From positions 1,364,001-1,428,000 of the forward strand of contig OZ244993.1 of the NCBI GenBank assembly GCA_965223485.1: a DNA stretch of 64,000 nt, in the 5' to 3' direction. This DNA comes from VXPQ01 sp965223485 (GTDB lineage: Bacteria; Bacteroidota; Rhodothermia; Rhodothermales; VXPQ01). Shown here piece after piece: positions 18,361 through 26,991 of the stretch. Position 1 is the stretch's first letter. Each line of letters begins with the position of its first letter. The notes under the pieces are model-generated. The model was not told the origin of the DNA and made no database searches. It saw only the letters and a list, made by a program, of their open reading frames with translations. The position numbers were made by a program, and so were the translations under genes.

Positions 18361-21347
18361 CAACCGACACATCCGAACGCGGGCTCGAACGCCTCATCTG
18401 CACGGTGCTGGTTGGCCACCCCTGCGATCCCCCGCCGGCGGGCACCGTGGCGGAGCCGCTCATCGGGTACGGCGGCGTCGGCTGGAGCGGCGGGAATCCC
18501 CACGACTACAACCGCGAATATTGTGTCGATCTTGTGCAGCTCCGGTCTTTCCTGCAGGCCACCCAACCCAAGGCCGCGGAATCGCTGGCACTGTCCGAGG
18601 ATGATCCGACACGGCGCAAGTTCCTAGCCCGTCTGCAAGGCGAGATCTCCAAGCGCGGCACCATCGACGTGCTGCGTCACGGCATCCGGCACGGCGCACA
18701 CAACCTGGAACTATTCTATGGAACGCCTTCAGCCGGGAACGAGAAAGCAAAGGAACGCTTCGAGCAGAATCGCTTCTCTGTTACACGCCAGCTCCGCTAC
18801 AGCCGAGATGAAACCCAGCGGGCGCTCGACATCGGCCTGTTCATCAACGGCCTGCCGGTATTCACATTCGAACTAAAAAACAGCCTCACCAAACAGACGG
18901 TGGACGATGCCGTTTGGCAGTACAAGAAGGACCGCAACCCGCGCGAAAGGTTGTTCGAGTTCGGCCGTTGCATAGCCCATTTCGCGGTCGACGACAGCGA
19001 AGTGCGCTTCTGCACGCACCTTAAGGGAAAGGCTTCCTGGTTTCTGCCGTTCAATCGCGGCTGGAACGACGGCGCCGGCAATCCGCCCAATCCGAAGGGG
19101 CTCAAGACCGACTACCTGTGGCGTGAGGTGCTGACCCGCGAGAGCCTGACCAACATCCTGGAGAATTATGCCCAGGTGGTGGAAACGAAAGACGAGAAGA
19201 CGGGCAAAAAGAAGCGAGTCCAGATATGGCCCCGCTACCATCAACTGCATGTGGTTCGGCGTCTCCTGGCCGATGCAGCCGCCCACGGGGCTGGCAAACG
19301 CTATCTCATCCAGCACTCGGCGGGAAGCGGCAAGAGCAATTCCATCGCGTGGCTGGCACACCAATTAATCGGGTTGACCAAGGAAGATTCCCTGGTCTTC
19401 GACTCAATTATTGTTGTCACTGACCGCCGTATTCTCGACCGTCAGATCCGCGATACAATCAAGCAGTATGCCCAGGTCGGAGCAATGGTGGGACACGCCA
19501 AGCGTTCCGGCGACCTCCGCCGCTTCATTGAGGCGGGTAAGAAGATCATCATCTCGACGATCCAGAAATTTCCCTTCATCCTTGAAGAGATCGGCAACGA
19601 GCAGCGCGGGCGGTGCTTCGCCATCATCATCGACGAGGCCCACTCCAGTCAAGGCGGACGCACCAGCGCAGCGATGGCGCAGGCACTCTCCGTCGCTGGC
19701 GAAGCAGACGAGGAAGAAACCTACGAAGACCAGATCAACCGCCTGATGGAGTCGCGAAAGCTGCTCCCCAATGCCAGCTACTTCGCCTTCACGGCCACAC
19801 CCAAGAACAAGACGCTTGAGATATTCGGCGATCGGGATCCACAGGCCGATGGGACGATCAAGCATCATGCCTTCCACAGTTACACCATGAAGCAGGCGAT
19901 CCAGGAACGTTTCATCCTGGATGTGCTTGCCCACTACACGCCGGTAGCCAGCTATTACAAGCTCGCCAAGACGGTAGAGCATGACCCGGAATTCGACGTC
20001 AAGAAGGCCCGCAAGAAATTGCGCCGCTTTGTGGAGGGCAGCGACCATGCGATCCGCCTTAAGGCCGAAATCATGGTGGACCACTTCCACGAGCAGGTGC
20101 TGGCGCAGGGCAAAATCGGCGGTGAGGCACGAACGATGGTGGTCACCAATGGCATTGAGCGAGCGGTCCAGTATTTTCGGGCTATCCGCGGTTACCTGCA
20201 GGAACGCAAAAGCCCATACCAGGCCATCGTGGCGTTTTCCGGCGAGCACGAGTTTGGTGGGGCGAAGGTGAGCGAGTCATCACTGAACGGCTTTCCGTCT
20301 ACCAAGATCGCAGAGAGATTCCGTGAGGATCCGTACCGATTCCTCATCTGCGCAGACAAGTTCCAGACCGGCTACGACGAGCCCCTGCTGCACACAATGT
20401 ACGTGGATAAGACCCTATCGGGCATCAAGGCGGTGCAGACCCTGTCGCGCCTTAATCGGGCGCATCCCCAAAAGCATGATGTCTTCGTACTGGATTTTCT
20501 GAATGACACCGAGATAATTCGGCATTCCTTCGCCAACTTCTATCGGACGACGGTTCTTTCCGACGAAACCGATCCCAACAAACTGCATGACCTCCAAGCG
20601 GAGTTGGACGGCGCCCAAGTTTATTCTCCTGAACAGGTCGACGAGTTCGTCGAGCGCTACCTGAGCGGGGCCGAGCGTGATCGTCTGGACCCGATTCTCG
20701 ATGCCTGCGTGGCCATTTACCGGAGCGATCTGGACGAGGACGGGCAGGTGGATTTCAAGGGCAAGGCCAAGGGATTCGTGCGAACCTACAGTTTTCTGTC
20801 CTCTGTTCTTCCCTATGTGAATGCTGGATGGGAAAAGCGTTCGATCTTCCTCAACTTCCTGATTCCGAAGTTGCCATCCCCCGAGGAAGAGGACATGTCC
20901 AAGGGCATACTCGATGCCATCGACATGGATAGTTATCGGGTCGAGAAACGGAAAATGCAAGAGATTCTCCTGCCTGACGAGGACTTCGAGATTGGCCCTG
21001 TACCAACAACGGAAGGAGGCCACATTTCCGAGCCCGAAATGGACCGGCTCTCGAACATAGTCAGAGAATTCAACGACCTGTACGGAGGCATTGAGTGGAA
21101 AGACGCTGACCGGGTAAAACAACTCATTACCGAGACGATTCCGGCCCGAGTGGCGCAAGACGCTGCCTTTCGGAACGCTCGACAGAATCCCGACAAGGAG
21201 AACGCACGTATTGAGCACGACAAGGCCCTACAACGAGTGATGACCTCCGTGATGAACGATGATACAACGCTGTTCAAGCTGTTCATGGACAATCCCGGTT
21301 TCAGGCGCTGGCTAAGCGATATGTCCTTCGGCTTGACGTACGAGTAA
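18357..21347 (+). CDS. hsdR: Type I restriction endonuclease/translocase subunit HsdR
   Basis: 996 residues. A PD-(D/E)XK nuclease occupies the N-terminal ~250, with the key residues in RALDIGLFING and VFTFELKNSLTKQ (~162-178). A superfamily 2 motor follows, with Walker A QHSAGSGKSNS near 320, DEAH box IIIDEAHSSQGG near 424 and motif III YFAFTATPKNK near 478, then a helical C-terminal domain. All catalytic signatures look intact, so this system should be able to cut. Last gene of the operon, ATGA-coupled to the NADAR-HsdS gene; it ends 150 bp from the convergent TIR gene, with a large palindrome between. Confidence 0.95.
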   Translation: MTTDTSERGLERLICTVLVGHPCDPPPAGTVAEPLIGYGGVGWSGGNPHDYNREYCVDLVQLRSFLQATQPKAAESLALSEDDPTRRKFLARLQGEISKRGTIDVLRHGIRHGAHNLELFYGTPSAGNEKAKERFEQNRFSVTRQLRYSRDETQRALDIGLFINGLPVFTFELKNSLTKQTVDDAVWQYKKDRNPRERLFEFGRCIAHFAVDDSEVRFCTHLKGKASWFLPFNRGWNDGAGNPPNPKGLKTDYLWREVLTRESLTNILENYAQVVETKDEKTGKKKRVQIWPRYHQLHVVRRLLADAAAHGAGKRYLIQHSAGSGKSNSIAWLAHQLIGLTKEDSLVFDSIIVVTDRRILDRQIRDTIKQYAQVGAMVGHAKRSGDLRRFIEAGKKIIISTIQKFPFILEEIGNEQRGRCFAIIIDEAHSSQGGRTSAAMAQALSVAGEADEEETYEDQINRLMESRKLLPNASYFAFTATPKNKTLEIFGDRDPQADGTIKHHAFHSYTMKQAIQERFILDVLAHYTPVASYYKLAKTVEHDPEFDVKKARKKLRRFVEGSDHAIRLKAEIMVDHFHEQVLAQGKIGGEARTMVVTNGIERAVQYFRAIRGYLQERKSPYQAIVAFSGEHEFGGAKVSESSLNGFPSTKIAERFREDPYRFLICADKFQTGYDEPLLHTMYVDKTLSGIKAVQTLSRLNRAHPQKHDVFVLDFLNDTEIIRHSFANFYRTTVLSDETDPNKLHDLQAELDGAQVYSPEQVDEFVERYLSGAERDRLDPILDACVAIYRSDLDEDGQVDFKGKAKGFVRTYSFLSSVLPYVNAGWEKRSIFLNFLIPKLPSPEEEDMSKGILDAIDMDSYRVEKRKMQEILLPDEDFEIGPVPTTEGGHISEPEMDRLSNIVREFNDLYGGIEWKDADRVKQLITETIPARVAQDAAFRNARQNPDKENARIEHDKALQRVMTSVMNDDTTLFKLFMDNPGFRRWLSDMSFGLTYE

Positions 21348-21357
21348 GCAGGGGAAT

Positions 21358-21439
21358 CGGGTGATCTTGGCTTTGGGAACGACCAAGATGTCTCCCTGTA
21401 AGGCGTATACCCGCTCGTTCGCGAGGCTAGGATCACCCG
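21358..21439. repeat. 80-bp imperfect palindrome between convergent hsdR and TIR genes
   Basis: Perfect outer arms CGGGTGATC (21358-21366) and GATCACCCG (21431-21439) continue inward as an imperfect inverted repeat of ~38 bp per side (arm 1 21361-21400, arm 2 21398-21436). Arm 2 recurs as a separate copy at 26168-26207. Position between convergent genes suits a bidirectional terminator, and TTTATTTC follows on the plus strand. The third copy elsewhere suggests a mobile repeat. Confidence 0.6.
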
Positions 21440-21498
21440 CTTTATTTCAATGCCAATTTGCTGTCGTTTTACAACCGCCTGGTGAATAGCGACAGGAA

Positions 21499-22587
21499 TC
21501 AGAATGGAAGATCGTCTTCAGTGTCATCACCTACAACAGAAATATTCTTTTCATTAATGACAAAACTCTTCCCAGTTGCTCTATCCAAGAAACGGATTAA
21601 CCTTTTATTTTTGGTAAGGTAATATGCCTGACGAATTTGATAATTCTCTCGAAACCCCTCCACGATATCTGCAATTTCAGCATCCGATAATTCAAAAACA
21701 ACCTTATTCATTCGGTCAAATCGTTTCTCCGTTTCAATAAAACTGGGAGAATCTATAAATGCGCGTATGAGAGACGTTTGCAACCGCTCCCTATCGACAA
21801 GCTTGTCAGCTAATAGTTCGTATAACTTTGGAATAACCTCCACTACATTGTCGTAGCTACACTTGAGCGCTTGCTTTTCACTAATAAAGCCACTTGGGTC
21901 TTGGCCTTGCAGCTTGAGTGAAACAATCGGTATATCCCGTCCGAGTACAAAGCCGATTTCTTGGTCTGTCCAAATACTTTTGTGAAAGTCGTCTGTGACA
22001 AAAGCCAACATAATTTCCATCGTTTCCAAACCCTTTATAATTTCATTTTTCCATGTAGTCATTGGTTCAATCGAATCGTGCGCTACAAATGACGATATCC
22101 CATAGGGCTCAAGTGCCTCCGCAAGTTCGTTCGCCTTTGCCTTGTGCTTGTCACGATGGCTGATGAACAGTCGAACTGTACCTTGCTTCCATATCGACAA
22201 CGTATCAGCATCGGGATCTGGTCGTGAGCGAATTGGCTTCGCACGCTGACATTTTTCGTCGTTCTCGTCAAAAAGTTCGAGATAGACATTTGCAAAAAAT
22301 TCATTTTCAATGCCGCCACTGACTTTATTCAGGTCTTCACGGATTTGTTGAGTTACATTGTCAATATTATTGATATCTATTTTAGACAGTTCTTCCATCT
22401 GCAGAAATAGTAGAACGTCATGGCCATGAGCTCCGCCATTCCAATTATCGTAGGTGGCTTCTTCGACCACATATGCATAGGAATTTCCAATAAGATCGCG
22501 AAGTAGTTTATTGTCCTCATTGGAATAATGTGCCTGTAGTCGAAGGCGGTATGTTGGAAGCTTCTTCGGAAGATAAAATTCTGTCAT
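21499..22587 (-). CDS. TIR-domain protein, probable NAD-cleaving defence effector
   Basis: 362 residues. The TIR domain lies at about 135-255: strand A VRLFISHRDKHKAKANELAE, then GISSFVAHDSIEPMTTWKNE, MEIMLAFVTDDFHKSIW and WTDQEIGFVLGRDIPIVSLKL, in which the Glu of WTDQE is the expected catalytic residue of NAD-hydrolysing TIR proteins. The ~130-residue N-terminal region (AHYSNEDNKLLRDLIGNSYA) is not a domain I recognise; ~100 helical residues follow the TIR. Bacterial TIR proteins beside RM systems are usually immune effectors; no Thoeris-type ThsA partner is adjacent. Convergent with hsdR. The ATG is 11 bp inside the terminus of an IS relic, so its promoter lies in IS-derived DNA. Confidence 0.8.
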   Translation of the reverse strand: MTEFYLPKKLPTYRLRLQAHYSNEDNKLLRDLIGNSYAYVVEEATYDNWNGGAHGHDVLLFLQMEELSKIDINNIDNVTQQIREDLNKVSGGIENEFFANVYLELFDENDEKCQRAKPIRSRPDPDADTLSIWKQGTVRLFISHRDKHKAKANELAEALEPYGISSFVAHDSIEPMTTWKNEIIKGLETMEIMLAFVTDDFHKSIWTDQEIGFVLGRDIPIVSLKLQGQDPSGFISEKQALKCSYDNVVEVIPKLYELLADKLVDRERLQTSLIRAFIDSPSFIETEKRFDRMNKVVFELSDAEIADIVEGFRENYQIRQAYYLTKNKRLIRFLDRATGKSFVINEKNISVVGDDTEDDLPF

Positions 22588-22598
22588 TCTCTCAGAAA

Positions 22599-22800
22599 TG
22601 GTCTATAAAAGTTGGACAGTTTTCCCGCGGATTTAAGTATAGCCCCGCATCGGGTTCTGCCGCTATAGGCAGCGGTTCTTGTTTGTAAAATACACCGTTG
22701 GGGTTCAGTTGTCAAGTTCCTGATGGGGACGTTCCTCATTGAAGTAGTGCAGGTAATCGGCAATGCGTTTCTTGGCCTCGGCTACCCGTTGTATAACGAC
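22599..22800 (-). mobile_element. IS3-family transposase 3' end and terminus (relic)
   Basis: Read leftward, this encodes the C-terminus of an IS3-family integrase-core transposase: KKRIADYLHYFNEERPHQEL, then after a frameshift near 22713 NPNGVFYKQEPLPIAAEPDA. It runs into an IS terminus beginning TGGTCTATAAAAGTTGGACA at 22599. The frame is broken and the rest of the transposase is missing, so it is inactive. Its terminus matches, inverted, the solo end at 11152-11193. Confidence 0.7.
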
Positions 22801-22864
22801 AGCAAATCGGCATTGAAATAAGGCAGGTAATATTGGCTTACACCCCTTATTGGAATTCGGAAAC

Positions 22865-22892
22865 ACCCTCAATGTTGGCGCGCAAACATATA
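22865..22892. repeat. Dispersed 27-bp repeat with palindromic core (copy 1)
   Basis: ACACCCTCAATGTTGGCGCG and the bases after it match the reverse complement of 44545-44573 with one core mismatch. In the other copy the core TGTTTGCGCGCAAACA is a perfect palindrome. Both copies sit beside IS3-type termini. Confidence 0.5.
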
Positions 22893-22901
22893 TAGAAGTG
22901 C

Positions 22902-23045
22902 TCCTTGATAGCGGCCTACAGGCGAACGGATCTGTTCGAGCGTCGTCACCGACTTATGGACGACTGGCGAGCTATCTGGCCTAGAGGCATTGAAATTCGA
23001 AAGTTGGTTCGGATCGCTGATCCGCCGCGTCGCCGTGCTCGGTAG
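22902..23045 (+). pseudogene. Tyrosine integrase C-terminal relic
   Basis: The frame ending at TAG 23043-23045 reads SLIAAYRRTDLFERRHRLMD and continues DWRAIW. This is the characteristic last ~25 residues of P4-type phage/island tyrosine recombinases (AAY-R-DLFE-RR-LM-W). Nothing upstream of ~22902 in this frame matches the rest of an integrase, so only the tail survives. It suggests that the defence region arrived by, or was later scarred by, an integrase-carrying island. Confidence 0.5.
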
Positions 23046-23394
23046 TAACGACCTTGGCTTACTAGTCGAGCCCGGCTGAGAATCCTGCAGCCTGACTTCC
23101 TACCTCGACGCGGGATTGCTTTCCCTTTTCAATTCAAGAAGCGTTGGTAAATCGCGGGAAGTTCCCTTGATTGAACGGTCGCCCCCGACCAACCTTCGGC
23201 TGGATGAAAATACCGAACTCCCATCCAATCCCTCAATATCCCACTGAACAACGTGGCGGGTTTACACACCTAGCCTGGTGCGATCACTGCTTGACGATCA
23301 CTCCCGTCCGGTGGACGGCATGCGTTGGAACGGATGGGCGAAATCTGTCGAAGTCCGCACGACTCAACAATTCCAAGCGCGTACCGTACGGGGC
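23046..23394. other. No recognisable gene
   Basis: About 350 bp between the integrase relic and the 3' end of the GTPase-like gene. Short frames on both strands have no protein-like character; probably degraded mobile-element DNA. Confidence 0.4.
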
Positions 23395-25668
23395 CTACTC
23401 GTCCTGTAGCACAGGTTCGCCTCCGCCCTCGCGAATCGCTCGAATGACCAGCTTCCGCACGCTGGCCAGAAACTCCGACGCCACGTCCGAGAGTTCGATC
23501 CCGGGAATGGGCGCCGCCTCTCCATAGATCTCGCGCAACTCCTGCGCCCGCTCGTACGAGGAACCTCGACCGGCGTACTCGAAAGCCTGTCCCCACTCGC
23601 CTAGATGTTGTTCGACAATCCGCTCCATCGCGAACGAGTGCAGCGCGGTGTAAACCTCAGAGCGGATTCGAGCGATGGCCGCGGTGGCTTCGTCGGGGTC
23701 CTTCGCTGGCGAATCCCATTTTGCGGGCGCGTCGAGAAACCGGGAAATCGCCTCAGATAGTCCCCAGATGAGTTCCGCGACCGGCATGAGGTCCTTGTAC
23801 TGATAGTTGTTCATGCGAAGCGCTACTCGGCGAGTCAGCGCCTTCACCTGTGACCAGTGCGGTCTTCTGACATCATTGCTGTGGCGGTAGCCAAGTCGCG
23901 CATCCCACAGAGAATGGAAGTCGCTCGCGGCTGACTGGACGGCAAACGCAAGTCCCGCCGGGTCGTAACATGGCTTGGCCTCGGGGGGCGTTACTGGGGC
24001 AATGGCTGCTTCGAAGAAGTGCGTTAGTCGCTTGAGTTGCTTCCGGGCTCCACCCGGAACTTTCGTGGCCGACTGGTCGAGCCATCCGAGCATGAAGCAA
24101 CGGTCATTGATCTGATGCTCAAGGCCGCTCAAGACGATATCCCCGATGGCCTCTCGGACACTGTTGAGAGTACTCTTGACGGACGCGAGGACATGGTCTC
24201 GTTTCGCCGTGTACCCCGGGAGGTTGGGGCCTCTGACGGCATCGAAGTGCGTAAACGCTATCGCGAGCTTTTCCTGGTGACCGCTGGTCGCGACGGAGCG
24301 AAGCACCGCGTCAGGTGCTGCCTGCATTGGCTGTTTGGCATTGTCCACCAGCAGAATCACATCGACGGATCCGTATCGTGACGTATAATGGGTACTGACG
24401 CTCTTGGCGGATTCCGGCGTGTGGCCAAGCCCTTCGCCGTCTATGAGCACCCATCTTGGGATGTCGTCCATGAAGGTTGGCCTGAACGGCCCCTTGGCAC
24501 GGATCCCCTGCACGACGGGCGTTAGTAGCCGCCCGTACGCCTTATGGTAGTTGCTGGAAAACCACCGGATCTGCCGTATGAATTCATCCTTGTCAGAGCT
24601 GCGGAAGGTCCATTTTTCGGGCCATCCCCCCCTCATCGTAAGCTTGCCTGCCCTCAGGCCATCGAAGCGGGAGAGTACTTGACCGGAAATCGTGTCAATT
24701 AGCTCCGCGTAGCCTGGAAGCTTCTCAATGCGCTCCAACAACAGTTCGATTGCTGCTTCTTGGTCGTCTCCCCTCAGCTTCCTCAGCGGTTCGCCAAGCT
24801 CCTGTGAGAGTTGGTCGTTGGCAGATTTTGCGAGACCACAAATCCTCTCGAGGTGGGCTTCAAGGTCTCGCTGCATCTCGGCCCGCTCATCGGCTGTTGG
24901 AACCGACATGGGATCCAACTCGGCCTCGTCAACCTCGGTCGCAGCTTCCTCTCCCCATTCGTCTTCCTCCGGATCCTGCTCGCCCGGCACCCAAGATCCG
25001 AGGAGGTAACTCAGTCGGAAACGCTGCTCCTTGTGGTAGAGTAGATCTTGAGCTATTCTCTCCCTTGTCTCGCTGCGCCAAGCCGTCTTACACGCTTCGA
25101 TCACAGATTCGGCGATATAGGTGCGGATGAGTCGTCGCGGGAAGAACGTCACGACCGCCTCGAAATCCCCGTGGCTGGTAATCACCTCAATGTCGGCGAT
25201 GGTGGTCTTGCCCGTCGATGTTGAGGGGAACCTGTCACGCCTTGGGTCCGTGCCAATCAGATGACGAAGCAGCGATGTCTTGCCCGTCCCGGTCGTTCCC
25301 ATGAACAGCACCCGGGAATAGCCATCGTCCTTGCCCGGAAGGGGCATTGCACCATCACGAATGGCGGTCGGGTCCGCAGCCACAGGGCTCTCCATGGGTT
25401 CGTAGAACGAGCGCACCACTATGCTGCTGAAGCGTTGCTCGGCACGCGGCCGCTCGGCAATGTTCCAGTAGCTCTCGTCACGCAGCAGGGTGTTCATTTC
25501 CGCCACCAAGGCATCGGCGGTTGATTCGTCACTGGTACCCAGCCCTCGTCGAACTTTGACACCCGGACGTCCCTTGTCGTCCCGGCAAACTGGATGTCGG
25601 AAGGTCAATGTCCAAGCCTTACGGCCTTGGGTTCGGGACTTCGATGCAGTGTACTTGGAATTTCGCAT
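23395..25668 (-). CDS. Large GTPase-like P-loop protein of unknown role
   Basis: 757 residues from the ATG at 25668. A basic N-terminal ~65 residues (RNSKYTASKSRTQGRKAW) resembles a DNA-binding arm. The P-loop GTTGTGKTSLLRHL is at ~124, a DxxG-type switch as LIDGEGLG at ~409, and an NKxD-like THFD near 471, the order G1-G3-G4 of TRAFAC-class GTPases. An acidic insert (DPEEDEWGEEAATEVDEAEL) lies between, and the last ~200 residues are helical. I do not recognise the family; ATPase use cannot be excluded because the G4 Lys is His. It stands alone, leftward, next to the integrase relic and defence genes, which suggests but does not prove a defence role. Confidence 0.6.
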   Translation of the reverse strand: MRNSKYTASKSRTQGRKAWTLTFRHPVCRDDKGRPGVKVRRGLGTSDESTADALVAEMNTLLRDESYWNIAERPRAEQRFSSIVVRSFYEPMESPVAADPTAIRDGAMPLPGKDDGYSRVLFMGTTGTGKTSLLRHLIGTDPRRDRFPSTSTGKTTIADIEVITSHGDFEAVVTFFPRRLIRTYIAESVIEACKTAWRSETRERIAQDLLYHKEQRFRLSYLLGSWVPGEQDPEEDEWGEEAATEVDEAELDPMSVPTADERAEMQRDLEAHLERICGLAKSANDQLSQELGEPLRKLRGDDQEAAIELLLERIEKLPGYAELIDTISGQVLSRFDGLRAGKLTMRGGWPEKWTFRSSDKDEFIRQIRWFSSNYHKAYGRLLTPVVQGIRAKGPFRPTFMDDIPRWVLIDGEGLGHTPESAKSVSTHYTSRYGSVDVILLVDNAKQPMQAAPDAVLRSVATSGHQEKLAIAFTHFDAVRGPNLPGYTAKRDHVLASVKSTLNSVREAIGDIVLSGLEHQINDRCFMLGWLDQSATKVPGGARKQLKRLTHFFEAAIAPVTPPEAKPCYDPAGLAFAVQSAASDFHSLWDARLGYRHSNDVRRPHWSQVKALTRRVALRMNNYQYKDLMPVAELIWGLSEAISRFLDAPAKWDSPAKDPDEATAAIARIRSEVYTALHSFAMERIVEQHLGEWGQAFEYAGRGSSYERAQELREIYGEAAPIPGIELSDVASEFLASVRKLVIRAIREGGGEPVLQDE

Positions 25669-26167
25669 GGCAGATATCCTAAGTTTATCAGTCGTTGTTG
25701 TTCCTTGTTGTTCCAATATAAACTCCGGCGATCGGAAAGTCAAATTTTCTGGAACATCTTGGTACAACGGACAGGGCCTTTCCTGCTGATCCCTTGGTCG
25801 AGAAAAGCTGCCTCGGCCCGACGTTTGACCTGAACGCGATCAAAGACGGCTCCTTAACTGCCAAGCTGTGGGCAGCGCCAGGGATCAATAGCTCTCAGAC
25901 CGTCAAAATCCAAGCGTGTCGGCGAGGGCAAGTTGTATCCGTTACGGATCCGCTCAGCCTCTGTTGATTACTTGGAATTCTTCTATGGTCTAGCAGATTC
26001 CCGTTCAGTATAAAGTGAAAGCTAATGAGGGAATAACTTCAAGGGGTGAAACCATAACTCCAGTGTTGTCAGTCATTTACGGCAGCCATGCTACAAACAC
26101 ATCGTCAACATCCATGGTATCGGCTACCCCGTGTGTCGCGACGCCGATTGGCATCAAAATAAGGCGA

Positions 26168-26207
26168 GTGATCCTGGCCTCGCGAACGAGCGAGATATAC
26201 CCCTTAC
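26168..26207 (+). repeat. Third copy of the 40-bp palindrome arm
   Basis: Begins GTGATCCTGGCCTCGCGAAC and matches the reverse complement of 21398-21436 with few differences. Isolated here, without its partner arm. Confidence 0.6.
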
Positions 26208-26319
26208 GAATCCGGGAGTGTGTGTATTTATCCACCTCCACCCGGCAGAACTGTAGCCGCTGCGCTATGCAATACCCTGTCCGGTGTCGTATATCCGTCG
26301 CATAGGCTTTCCGGCATTT

Positions 26320-26334
26320 TTGTATATAAGTCCC
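26320..26334 (+). repeat. Solo match to the IS1595-element right terminus
   Basis: TTGTATATAAGTCCC is identical to the last 15 bases of the element's right inverted repeat at 38459-38473. By chance a given 15-mer is not expected in 64 kb, so it is likely a scar of a related insertion, or a preferred site. Confidence 0.5.
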
Positions 26335-26426
26335 ATATTATTCTAAATTGCGGAACGAGAACCAAAGCCGGCAAGGCGTTTTGACGCAGCAGTTCAGGCA
26401 CACATGATTAGGTGGGAGATGGAGTA

Positions 26427-26831
26427 ATGGACCGTTTAACGCCAGAGCAGCGCAGCAGAGCTATGTCGGCGGTTCGGTCTAAGCACACAAAGCCCGAACT
26501 ATTTGTGCGCAGAGGGCTGCACGCTCGTGGATTCCGATTTCGGCTTCACCGCAGAGACTTGCCGGGCAAGCCTGACATAGTGTTTCCGTCCCGAAAATGC
26601 GCAATTTTTGTCAACGGCTGTTTTTGGCATGGACACGAGTGTTCGTCTGGGGCGCTTCCGGCCACGCGACGCGAATATTGGGAGGCGAAAATCGAGCGCA
26701 ATAAAGCAAGGGACGCACGCAACCAGGGCAAACTTGAGGCCGCGGGCTGGAATGTTATGGTTGTGTGGGAATGCGACTTAAAGCAGCCGAGGCCGTTAGA
26801 GGCAATAGTCGCTTGGCTGGAGGGCCAATAA
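26427..26831 (+). CDS. vsr: Very-short-patch-repair-type (Vsr) endonuclease
   Basis: 134 residues, complete. DRLTPEQRSRAMSAVRSKHT at the start, LPGKPDIVFPSRKCAIFVNG and CFWHGHEC carry the family's active-site Asp and His and the zinc-binding Cys/His set; the C-terminal NVMVVWECDL is also typical. Vsr nucleases nick at T:G mismatches that arise by deamination of 5-methylcytosine, so pairing with the C5 methyltransferase 380 bp downstream makes sense; in some RM systems Vsr-like enzymes act as the restriction nuclease. The ATG at 26427 was chosen over a GTG at 26412 because it starts directly before the conserved DRLTPEQR and has GGAG/GGGAG upstream. Confidence 0.93.
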   Translation: MDRLTPEQRSRAMSAVRSKHTKPELFVRRGLHARGFRFRLHRRDLPGKPDIVFPSRKCAIFVNGCFWHGHECSSGALPATRREYWEAKIERNKARDARNQGKLEAAGWNVMVVWECDLKQPRPLEAIVAWLEGQ

Positions 26832-26991
26832 ACGAGGAATCATGAATTCTGTGCGCACGTCTTGTCATGGGGTTCCATCGGGATGATGCGCGTCAAATGA
26901 GCCAATTTTCGCTGCCATCCCAGTTCGCAGTGCCTTGAAGGCCCCTCGTTTCGGCATTGAGAATCAACGGATATTCGTTATATTATCGCTG

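Larger units (their letters stand above)
25669..26426. other. Gene-free stretch with two mobile-repeat fragments
   Basis: No convincing gene in ~760 bp; the 96-residue forward frame at 26015-26305 is Ser/Thr/Ile-rich and family-less. It contains the third copy of the 40-bp repeat (26168-26207) and a 15-bp match to the right terminus of the IS1595-family element (26320-26334), both described separately. The promoter for the vsr gene should lie near the right end. Confidence 0.45.

Noticed and set aside
26015..26305. 96-codon plus-strand frame
   Set aside because: Overlaps a dispersed repeat, no recognisable protein character.
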